This document shows, piece by piece, positions 1-5,927 of a stretch of DNA of 10,091 nt. The notes under the pieces were generated by a model, which was not told the origin of the DNA, searched no databases, and worked only from the letters and a program-made list of their open reading frames with translations. Position numbers and translations under genes: made by a program. Source of the stretch: Stephanodiscus triporus (lineage: Eukaryota > Bacillariophyta > Thalassiosirophyceae > Thalassiosirales > Thalassiosiraceae); assembly GCA_036939755.1 (NCBI GenBank), contig JALLAZ010001128.1, forward strand, positions 1-10,091, read 5' to 3'. Every line of letters begins with the position of its first letter. Positions within the stretch are counted from its first letter, which is position 1.

Positions 1-147
1 GCGTTTTGACGTAACGCTGTGATTTCCCAATGTAGAAGCATTTGCAATTACTGTTAGCTTTACACGAAATTAAGAGCCAAGGTTCGCATATTTCACAATG
101 AAGAAACGCAACCGCGTAGCATGAAGAAAACCGAGTGTGCACAAAAT

Positions 148-187
148 CGCAGCACAGGAGCGAAAAAAATTTCTGTGATGTGCTGCG
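148..187. repeat. interrupted inverted repeat, 9-bp arms
   Basis: CGCAGCACA at 148-156 is the exact reverse complement of TGTGCTGCG at 179-187, with a 22-nt spacer holding an A-run. It could form a cruciform or bind a dimeric regulator upstream of the KH-like gene. No function is shown by the sequence. Confidence 0.45.
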
Positions 188-270
188 CTAGTCCAAACAT
201 CAAAAAAGTGATGCGTTACGCCAGTTTTTTGTTTTTTCATATTTATTCGGTCACTACACTACGATTAATA

Positions 271-292
271 ATTTAATTACTTGTAATTAAAT
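271..292. repeat. perfect AT-rich palindrome
   Basis: ATTTAATTAC at 271-280 is followed, after TT, by its exact reverse complement at 283-292. The TAATTA cores resemble homeodomain-type sites, but in AT-rich intergenic DNA such a palindrome may have no role. It lies about 180 bp upstream of the preferred start at 473. Confidence 0.45.
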
Positions 293-472
293 CCTCATGG
301 TTCCTTCACTCTCCTACCTTGCCAATTTTCCCATTATTGGTGGAAATGAAGCAGTGCGAGGGAATAGATACAGATATCTAGTATGTTCACAGGGTACCGA
401 CCTGTGCTGACTGTTTCTGTTTCAGGATCGATCCCTCTTCTCGCACATCATATCACACAAAAGCAAAGAACC

Positions 473-1662
473 ATGAATGATGCATTCATCGCACAACTGT
501 TAACTATCGACAAAGACGACGACATGAAACGCATCCACGACGATATGGACGGCGTCCCCAAAGGCGATGGGTTGGTCCTCGCCGACGCGGCAGATGACGA
601 GGAAAACGAGACGGGCGGCGACGGATCGCCGCAGGTCCGGTCGATGGCGATCCCTCGTTGGTTGAGCACTCCGGAGGTTAGGAGTGAGTATTCATAATAT
701 TTCATGCTTCGTGCGATGGATAGGGCGTTGATACGAATATCGGTTAGACCCCCGAATGAAAAGCTAACACCCTTCCCTCCCCATCCCCTCATCATCTCTC
801 TCCTCTCCCCCGATCCCCTCTCGCTCTACCGAAAAATCACCCGACCCAACCACAAATAGAGTACCTCGTCGGCACCGGCGGGGAGGGACTCAAGGCCCTC
901 GAGGATGAGTACGAATGCGTCGTCGTCATCACCGGCCACAATTCTAATTGCAAGGACCCCAATCTCCCCGGCTACCACCTGCCCCACCTCCTCGTGACCA
1001 TGACCGGCACTGACGTGCGAAACCTCGGCCGATTGCGTCGGAAAATCGAGAACCGACTCATCGAATACGTCATCGACAACTCCCCCAAACGCGTCGTCGT
1101 GGGAGACAACGGGGAAAAAGTCGTCGGACCCCCCCCGTCCCTCGGCCGCCTCCTCTACAGCCTCGGGATATCCGCCGCGGACGCATCCCCCAGGACCAAG
1201 GACAAGCAGCCGGATCGGACCGTCCTCGTCCGATCCCCCAAAACCTCCTCGTTGTACGATAGGAAGCCAAACGACGACGGCACCATGCCGGAATACGAAA
1301 CGAGGAAGGTGTGGATGAACGTTTGCGAGCTCCCCCAGGACCCGACCACGCTCGAGTACCACGGTCGGTTCCTCGCGTCCAAGAGCCTGCGGAGCTACTA
1401 CCGCACCACCTACAACTGCAAGGTGGACGTGTACGGGGTGTGGGAGGGCGAGGACGGACAGCCGGGGGACATCGAGGGCCTTATGTGCGCGCCGTACGTG
1501 CTGATCACGAGCACCGACGAGAAGTCCAGCGTCGACAAGTGCCTCATGCACGTCGAGCACAGGATTCGCGAGCACGAGGATAAGTACGGCATGAGCCGCG
1601 CCGGCGGACGCAGGGTCCTCAGGGGGGAGAAGCGGCATAAGCCGCAGTCGATGGAATCGTAA
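473..1662 (+). CDS. tandem KH-like domain protein, two exons, 337 aa
   Basis: Joining exon 1 (473-683) to exon 2 (860-1662) gives one 337-codon frame. Residues 1-55 are acidic and probably disordered. Residues about 56-143 read as a type I KH module: a short strand (SMAIPRW), helix (TPEVRKYLVG), the GXXG loop G75-T-G-G78, a second helix and strand (EGLKALEDEYECVVVITG), a variable loop, then strand HLLVTMTG and a long basic helix. Residues about 218-314 repeat the same order (strand VWMNVCEL, YHGRFLASKSLRSYYRTTYNCKVDVYG, strand PYVLITSTD, a final helix), but the loop is ASKS, so GXXG is missing. KH folds bind single-stranded RNA or DNA, so a role in RNA metabolism is likely; target and location are unknown. 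The tail (315-337) is basic. The start at 473 has ACC before the ATG; the in-frame ATG at 383 is an alternative. The KH call comes from pattern reading only. Confidence 0.6.
684..859 (+). other. intron in the KH-like gene (176 nt)
   Basis: The donor is GTGAGT at 684 and the acceptor AAATAG ends at 859. A C/T-rich stretch at about 770-825 precedes the acceptor. The exon 1 frame hits TAA at 695-697 if unspliced. Splicing joins AGG-A to AG-TAC in phase 1 and continues the frame as VRKYLVGTGG, which completes the first KH-like module. The fold being completed across the junction supports the intron. Confidence 0.75.
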
Positions 1663-1707
1663 TATCATTCGACTCCAAGTAGTGTAGGGGAGGTGTCCAA
1701 AATTGGC

Positions 1708-1761
1708 TTTCTTAAAAAAAAAACAAGGGGATATGGGCATTCTTTAAAAAAAACAAGGGGA
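1708..1761 (+). repeat. short A-rich tandem duplication
   Basis: Two units of about 23 nt, each a TTCTT-type start, an A-run of 8 to 10 and then CAAGGGGA, lie at 1708-1731 and 1739-1761. This looks like a local slippage duplication in the presumed 3' flank of the KH-like gene. Confidence 0.6.
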
Positions 1762-1974
1762 ATATTTGAAGATTGGATAACGATGGTCCATAGTCCACAA
1801 ATGGGGACCCACACTTTATTTTGAAACACAAAGAGTGCAGGTCCAACATCAAATTGATTATCATCTTTCTTAGGAGAACCAAAGATACCATTTTTTGCAG
1901 CCGTGCTATGAGGTATTGTTGTTCATTTTATCATCATTTGAAGATTGACTCTATAGGTAGTTTGCTTTTGATAT

Positions 1975-2285
1975 TTTATAAGATGATCTTGATGATGAAA
2001 CGGAAACATGTCTAGAGGATTTATCTAACTGATAAACACCGTTAATCTTCCATATGGCTGCATTACATTACCCCTATGTGCTATGTGCTTGCTCTCATGT
2101 GGTCGTGTTAAATAGAAAATTCAACCACTGATACAGCAATTCGGGGGTAACCCGAAACCAAAGCCAACCAGCAAAAAGAGCATGACAGTGCAAATACTGG
2201 TGTCATACCATAGAGCCATGATCATTACCATACAAAGGGAAGAGGGATTGAGACATTTCGGGATTTCCACTTCGGTCAGGACTAA
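1975..2285 (+). repeat. dispersed repeat, copy A
   Basis: This ~310-bp segment is a diverged direct copy of 2921-3198. Shared blocks include ATAAGATGATCTTGA at the left, a 21-nt exact block at 2113-2133 matching 3055-3075, and GAGACATTTCGGGATTTCCA at 2250-2269 matching 3163-3182. Copy A has a few small insertions relative to copy B and runs directly into the (TAA)8 tract. It has no long ORF, so it is probably a non-autonomous element or a segmental duplication. Confidence 0.75.
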
Positions 2286-2306
2286 TAATAATAATAATAA
2301 TAATAA
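2283..2306 (+). repeat. (TAA)8 microsatellite
   Basis: Eight perfect TAA units directly follow the right end of repeat copy A. A simple-sequence tail at the end of a dispersed repeat recalls the 3' tails of some retroposed elements, but copy B lacks one, so the link may be chance. Confidence 0.9.
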
Positions 2307-2636
2307 TTTTAATTCACTACCATAAAGGCTTAAGTGCCGTAGGATTTGAGCCTGCCTACGGATTCATTGGGCTTGCTATCCCTTTTTTCATAACCTGCAT
2401 TCTGTGCCCTAAGGGTGTATTTCAACTGTGCAAAGCCATCGAGAAGAATATCCAACTAGGAGCAGGAGAGAAAGGGGGTGGAACAGGGGGGGGTCATACA
2501 CATGTAGATTGTTTCTTTGTGTTTTTACAGAGTAGATGCGTATAGGCCGTAGGCCGCGAAGATATGATTGTCCACACCAGTGGAGTCCGGTGAATGATTG
2601 CCACTAAGGAGAAGGTCACGGTACCATCATCCAACA

Positions 2637-2942
2637 ATGATGTCCTCGAAGGGTCGAAGAGACAGGAGTGTGGGGGTTCTGACGGAGATTATTTTAATAA
2701 ATGCGGATTCTGTCCCGTCCGGAGTGAAGAGGCTCGCGGACGGAAATGGCAGCGTCGTTGAGGCTAATGAGCTTGAAAATATCGCGAACTCCAGGAGGGA
2801 GGTGTTGGAGAGCATCAGGAGGGATGAGGACACTACCGTTGATGGTGGTGGCAAGCCAAGAGATTCAACAAATCACTGTCACCTAGTACAAGTACTATAC
2901 GTGTCAGAATTTTTGACTCTCTATAAGATGATCTTGAAGTAG
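2637..2942 (+). pseudogene. short gene-like ORF running into repeat DNA
   Basis: The frame is open from a TGA at 2595-2597 and its first ATG is at 2637. The first ~74 codons have a balanced, GC-richer composition than the flanks and encode a hydrophilic, helix-like stretch (GVLTEIILINADSVPSGVKR, then ELENIANSRREVLESIRRDE). From 2861 onward the frame is made of the direct repeat and the start of repeat copy B, giving an unrelated tail (CHLVQVLYVSEF and on). This suggests an old exon or gene end cut by repeat insertion. The family is not recognised. An antisense ORF at 2627-2854 is also open, so even the strand is not certain. Confidence 0.3.
2861..2917 (+). repeat. direct repeat left of repeat copy B
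   Basis: AGATTCAACAAATCAC, GTCACCT and CGTGTCAGAATTTTTGAC blocks here recur in the same order at 3198-3245, with about 9 nt fewer between them. The two copies bracket repeat copy B, like a tandem duplication of a ~337-bp unit or the flanking repeats of a small element. Confidence 0.75.
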
Positions 2943-3198
2943 AAATGGAAATGTCCAGAGGATATTTATCAAACTGAGAAACACCTTAAATCTCTTTCAT
3001 AGTGGCTGCATTACCCCTATGCTAATGTACTTGCTCTCATAGTGGTGTGTTAAGTAGAAAATTCAACCACTGATAAGCAACTTGGGGGCAACCATAAACC
3101 AAGACCGAATAAGTACTGGCGTCATCCCATAAAAGCCAGCCATCTGAAGGGAGAAGAGGGTCGAGACATTTCGGGATTTCCAGTTCGGTCGGGACTGA
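2921..3198 (+). repeat. dispersed repeat, copy B
   Basis: This ~278-bp segment is the second copy of the repeat at 1975-2285, in the same orientation, with scattered substitutions and small indels. It is bracketed by the direct repeats at 2861-2917 and 3198-3245. No ORF or RNA gene structure was seen in it. Confidence 0.75.
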
Positions 3199-3245
3199 GA
3201 TTCAACAAATCACGGTCACCTCAAATCCGTGTCAGAATTTTTGAC
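3198..3245 (+). repeat. direct repeat right of repeat copy B
   Basis: Partner of 2861-2917: it starts AGATTCAACAAATCAC and ends GTCAGAATTTTTGAC. It begins where the conserved GGGACT end of copy B stops. Confidence 0.75.
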
Positions 3246-3536
3246 CTTCTTTTACTTCTGGTAATCTAACAATTGATGCATTAGATTGTTCTCTACTCAG
3301 TTATCAACAACTTACAATAGTAAATAAACTGAGGAAACTTACGCGTCATTTGTTACGTAATTGTACCTGTAGAAATATTATTTGGTACTCTACTCTACCT
3401 CTGCACACTGGAATCCAAGACACTCCGCGGCGAGAGCAAGAGCCAACAGACGTCAAGCCGGAGATGACATCATAATTCCACCCCCCTTCGTTTGAATCCC
3501 AACAACATAATTCTCTCCATTTTCATCGTAAACATA
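3246..3536 (+). promoter_or_regulatory. upstream region with CRE-like site cluster
   Basis: AT-rich upstream DNA of the gene at 3537. In about 130 bp it holds ACGCGTCA (3341-3348), the palindrome TTACGTAA (3353-3360), ACGTCA (3450-3455) and TGACATCA (3465-3472). TGACGT-type elements bind bZIP factors, and sites of this type are known as CO2/cAMP-responsive elements in diatom promoters. Their action here is inferred. The region also has two loose 7-bp inverted repeats (AATCTAA/TTAGATT and CTCAGTT/AACTGAG). No coding sequence was seen. Confidence 0.35.
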
Positions 3537-4012
3537 ATGTCACACGGCAATCATAGCACCGCCGCCACCAATGGGGTGGACAAAGCCTACGAGAACAATG
3601 ATCTGCCGCCACGACGACCCGCCGAACCCACCGTCGTCGAAGTTCGCACTTCCATTCGCCGACGAGGATGGCTGCAGTCGTTGTTGACGAAGCTGTCGTG
3701 CCGGAGCAGTCGTTCGATGTCGAATAGCATCCATTTCCATGCCCAACGTATTCAGGATGTGAGTTAATTGTGGATTTCCGTTTCGTTTTGTCGTCACCGG
3801 ATGATAATCCGGAGGACGACGCCAGGTTTCTAACGCGTAGTTTTGCGATGTCACTCCGATCGCTTCTCCAATGACAGAGCGTGCACGTGATGCTCAAGCA
3901 CGACAAGGACGCGTGCAAAAGGCGTGGTCAGCCCGTGAAGGGATACAGTCCCCGAGAGCCGCTCCCCATGAGATTGGCAGCGGCCCGTATAGAAGCTAGC
4001 GAAGACGATTGA
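3537..4012 (+). CDS. orphan two-exon protein, 118 aa
   Basis: Exon 1 (3537-3758) and exon 2 (3878-4012) join in phase 0 to give 118 residues. The start ATG has A at -3; the frame is open further upstream but has no earlier ATG. The protein is hydrophilic. Residues 1-35 are rich in Asn, Thr, Pro and acidic residues; 38-60 are basic (VRTSIRRRGWLQSLLTKLSCRSSRS) and could form an amphipathic helix; the exon 2 part is basic (SVHVMLKHDKDACKRRGQPVKGYSPREPLPMR) and ends acidic (ASEDD). There is no signal peptide or membrane segment, and I recognise no family. Both exons have GC-rich third positions. The opposite strand is also open (3540-3854), but only from a GTG and without splice support, so the plus strand is preferred. 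Confidence 0.5.
3759..3877 (+). other. intron in the orphan gene (119 nt)
   Basis: The donor GTGAGT at 3759 follows CAG-GAT, and the acceptor ATGACAG ends at 3877. Unspliced, the frame ends at TAA three codons in (3765-3767). Spliced, it continues for 44 codons to TGA at 4010-4012. Confidence 0.55.
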
Positions 4013-4214
4013 GCCGAGTGAGCACCGGTATGGCATTGTCAGTTTGCTACCCGCTCGTCGTTTTGACCTGGATCCTCTTCATCAGTAGTGTCCATTTTTC
4101 TACGATTGACGTTTTGCAGTTATTGTTGTCCCTGATCTGATAAATGGTGGAAGCCACTGACAGCCAAGTAAGTGCCAAGGTAGAAGAGTAGATGTTAATG
4201 ATTTATAAATCACA

Positions 4215-4367
4215 ATGAGCGCCCTGACATCCGCGGCCAAAGGGTCGGAGAAGGCCCTTGCAGAACATCTGCCTGATATAAATCGAGCGTCGGGTGCAGG
4301 AGGAGGCGTTGACTGGGCGGTTGATGTAGGTCAAATCATCGTGGAAACTTGTCACTTTTACAGATAG
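4215..4367 (+). CDS. possible small ORF or exon, 50 aa
   Basis: ATG at 4215 is preceded by CACA and opens a 50-codon frame. The encoded peptide begins MSALTSAAKGSEKALAEHLP, continues DINRASGAGGGVDWAVD and ends QIIVETCHFYR. It is clearly GC-richer than its flanks from 4215 to about 4330, as an exon would be. A GTAGGT at 4326, after VDWAVD, could be a splice donor, in which case this is a first exon. No family is recognised. Confidence 0.3.
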   Translation: MSALTSAAKGSEKALAEHLPDINRASGAGGGVDWAVDVGQIIVETCHFYR

Positions 4368-4506
4368 GATAATGCAGTGTGCAATATTATGAAGACACTT
4401 TGCTCAAACAAGAAGTGTAACTTTACCATTCCAATGGCGAGGAGCAGGTGACCGTCAACGCTATTTCTTGTTGATCTTTTTTTAGATCACTGACAGGTAG
4501 ACTAAC

Positions 4507-4512
4507 AATAAA
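4507..4512 (+). terminator. polyadenylation-like signal AATAAA
   Basis: AATAAA lies 140 nt after the stop of the small ORF at 4215-4367 and about 500 nt after the orphan gene. It could end either transcript; in AT-rich DNA it may be chance. Confidence 0.25.
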
Positions 4513-4857
4513 ATTCAACTCAAACTATAACTGAACACATCTCTGATAATATTAACAAATATCACATACAGTCATTTTACCTTGCAAACAGAAAAAAAGA
4601 GAATGCAATAATCTGGTAGGGGGTCCAGTGGGTCCTCTCCCGCCAAATATTTCTTTTCTGGTGGGAAAACACAAAGAAAATTGATTGGATTCCCCCAAAA
4701 AAGCGACCAACAACGGACTGATGGGGGGAGCCATTTCGTCCATGATTCTCCCCCCCCTCTACTCCACCCCCCCCCCCCTTGACCAAACAATATCATTCCC
4801 TTCACAAGGGAATCAGTATTTTTTCTCCACGCTACCGGACAACACACACAGGGTGCG

Positions 4858-5039
4858 ATGCGGAAGCGTCGACAAAATTGGATTAAATTTCGCCCCCATG
4901 GCGTTGGTGAGTGACAAAAATGCTCATGCACTAGGAAAATCTCCGTTGTCACTGTCATTACTCTCCAGCCATTGTAGTCATCATCGCTGCTGTGGTTGTC
5001 ATCATCATTGTTCATGTCACCACCGCCGTTCCTCCATGA
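4858..5039 (+). CDS. possible spliced small membrane protein, 39 aa (or gene relic)
   Basis: Joining 4858-4906 to 4969-5039 across a consensus intron gives a 39-residue peptide. It has a basic N-terminus (MRKRRQNWIKFRPHG), one very hydrophobic span of about 17 residues (AIVVIIAAVVVIIIVHV) and ends TTAVPP. That layout fits a single-pass membrane protein with a cytosolic basic head. There are two cautions. The exon 1 sequence is at least as coding-like in another frame (QYFFSTLPDNTHRVRCGSVD, then GLNFAPMAL), which reaches a stop right after the splice. And a further coding-like stretch follows at 5067-5237. This may be part of a larger gene or a decayed one. Confidence 0.3.
4907..4968 (+). other. 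candidate 62-nt intron
   Basis: GTGAGT at 4907 and a pyrimidine-rich CTCTCCAG ending at 4968 match consensus splice ends. The length is short but workable for a compact algal genome. The joined frame depends on which exon 1 frame is used. Confidence 0.45.
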
Positions 5040-5066
5040 CAGCCAATGCCCACCAACAAGTGCTAA

Positions 5067-5237
5067 GGGGAGGACAACGATGACGACGCCAACGCCACAC
5101 ATGCGCGCTATGATGAGGCATTTGAGGTGGCACCATCGAGGGAGTTGATGCCCAAGGAGAGGATGACGGCAAAGTTGCCATGCGGTCCTGGCATAATTTT
5201 TCCAACTAAACTTTCAGGATATCATATTCACACATAG
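5067..5237 (+). pseudogene. coding-like exon remnant, about 56 codons
   Basis: After a TAA at 5064-5066 this frame stays open for 56 codons without an early ATG. It encodes an acidic start (EDNDDDANATHARYDEAFEV), then APSRELMPKERMTAK and LPCGPGIIFPTKLSG, with exon-like composition up to about 5190. AG dinucleotides at 5066-5067 and 5071-5072 could be acceptors, but no matching donor in the preceding hydrophobic exon looks like consensus. It is probably a later exon of the gene at 4858, or a piece of a decayed gene. No family is recognised. Confidence 0.3.
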
Positions 5238-5425
5238 TAGAGTAGCTTAAAATACTCAGAAGTGGTCTGAGGGGTATTCGAAAAATTCACATTGTTTTCC
5301 ATCGGACCCCCCTTAATCTGGGTTGGGATGGGTACTGTGTGCCTGCAAATAGTAGCCAACCTCTTATGCTGGTGTGCTGTCCGGTTTTGAGAGCGTTCAT
5401 CGGCCCAGCGATTATGATCTGTCAC
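5228..5425 (-). pseudogene. possible transposase-like fragment
   Basis: The minus strand is open for 65 codons, from a GTG rather than an ATG. The translation includes DHNRWADERSQNRTAHQHKR and ends GGPMENNVNFSNTPQTTSEY-FKLLYYV. The ending (a GP, then Asn-rich sequence, then TP...YFKLL) resembles the start of the DDE domain in PiggyBac-type transposases, but it stops at once with no catalytic region. The resemblance is weak and from memory of the family pattern. The same DNA overlaps the end of the plus-strand frame at 5067-5237 by 10 nt. Confidence 0.2.
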
Positions 5426-5927
5426 AATGACAGATTGCTTCGGTCAGAATAAGAATAAGACAAATCTACATTCAAATCTACATTCACATGCCCATTTGAG
5501 GAGTCACTCCTTTACATGCTCTTAGTAGCACAAGGTCCATCAGAGTCATTTGAATTAGGGTAAATAATCACACTGTGGTGGGGTGTAAGTTGCAAAGCTT
5601 GGTCAGCATTGCATGCTGGCCAAGTGCATGATGACAACCACAGCGAATGACCAATGGCTCCAAAGTCTGGCAAAATATTAGATAACAGGCAGAGGGAGAG
5701 AGAAGAAGAAAGAAGAGGTGAAAAGAAAGAACAATCAACTCACCTCTAGGTTGGTGTTTATAATTAAATCAACTCTACTTTTCCCTCTGCCAGCTGTCAT
5801 TGCATCTCTGTCCTGTCACTCATCTGCTCCACGCAGCTTTTTTCTCATAAATAATATCGTCTTCTTCATTCTCTCGCCAAAATCCAAAATCCGACCGCCG
5901 CGCGGAAAGTGAATAACTCATCTGGTA
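5238..5927. other. intergenic region upstream of the DUF1275 gene
   Basis: Apart from the minus-strand fragment at 5228-5425, no coding sequence is supported. Contents: a 12-nt unit (CAAATCTACATT) repeated head to tail around 5461-5484, a strong hairpin at 5598-5624, an inverted 17-nt match to 4989-5005, and a purine-rich AGA-type run at about 5692-5730. The last ~200 nt presumably hold the promoter and 5' leader of the gene at 5928. Confidence 0.45.
5598..5624. repeat. 12-bp stem hairpin with 3-nt loop
   Basis: CTTGGTCAGCAT and ATGCTGGCCAAG face each other across TGC. Eleven of twelve positions are Watson-Crick pairs, and the remaining T/G pair is a wobble in RNA. No U-run follows, so it is not a bacterial-type terminator. 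It may be an element end, a cruciform or an RNA hairpin. Confidence 0.65.

Larger units (their letters stand above)
1..472. other. upstream intergenic region of the KH-like gene
   Basis: No convincing coding sequence is visible here. The stretch is moderately AT-rich and presumably holds the promoter and 5' untranslated region of the gene starting at 473. It contains a TGACGT bZIP-type half-site at 7-12, an interrupted inverted repeat at 148-187 and a perfect AT-rich palindrome at 271-292. An in-frame ATG at 383 lies upstream of the preferred start; it would add 30 residues with no obvious signal peptide or domain. Confidence 0.5.
1663..2636. other. intergenic region with repeats
   Basis: AT-rich DNA downstream of the KH-like gene. 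It holds a short A-rich tandem duplication (1708-1761), copy A of a dispersed repeat (about 1975-2285) and a (TAA)8 microsatellite. No exon with splice support and no AATAAA signal was found close to the end of the KH-like gene. A 64-codon ORF at 1821-2015 has Lys/Ile/Phe-rich composition typical of translated AT-rich non-coding DNA. Confidence 0.5.
4013..4857. other. intergenic region with little supported content
   Basis: Mostly AT-rich DNA. It holds a 50-codon ORF (4215-4367), an isolated perfect donor-like CAAGTAAGT at 4166-4174 with no matching exon found, an AATAAA at 4507-4512 that could serve a plus-strand transcript, and two poly-C tracts (8 C at 4750-4757, 12 C at 4767-4778). A frame open up to 4906 (LDQTISFPSQGNQYFFSTLPDN and on) looks coding-like but is not tied to a firm gene model. 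Confidence 0.4.

Noticed and set aside
826..1740. 304-codon minus-strand ORF
   Set aside because: It mirrors exon 2 of the KH-like gene, has no recognisable domain, and runs past both ends of that exon. The plus strand has the splice-supported domain structure.
1821..2015. 64-codon plus-strand ORF
   Set aside because: Lys/Ile/Phe-rich translation of AT-rich DNA that runs into repeat copy A.
4030..4140. 36-codon hydrophobic ORF (MALSVCYPLVVLTWILFISS and on)
   Set aside because: Very short, right after the orphan gene's stop, with no conservation or splice evidence. T-rich DNA often gives hydrophobic translations.
4166..4174. perfect splice-donor-like CAAGTAAGT after a short ATG frame at 4144
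   Set aside because: No downstream acceptor gave a sensible continuing frame, so it cannot be placed in a gene.
4572..5102. 176-codon minus-strand ORF with a signal-peptide-like start (MCGVGVVIVVLPLALVGG)
   Set aside because: It is rich in Trp, Gly and Cys from translated poly-G/C tracts, has no domain, and opposes plus-strand sequence with consensus splice ends. It is not fully excluded.
5718..5912. 64-codon ORF just upstream of the DUF1275 gene
   Set aside because: Begins at GTG, not ATG, and lies in what is probably the promoter and 5' leader.
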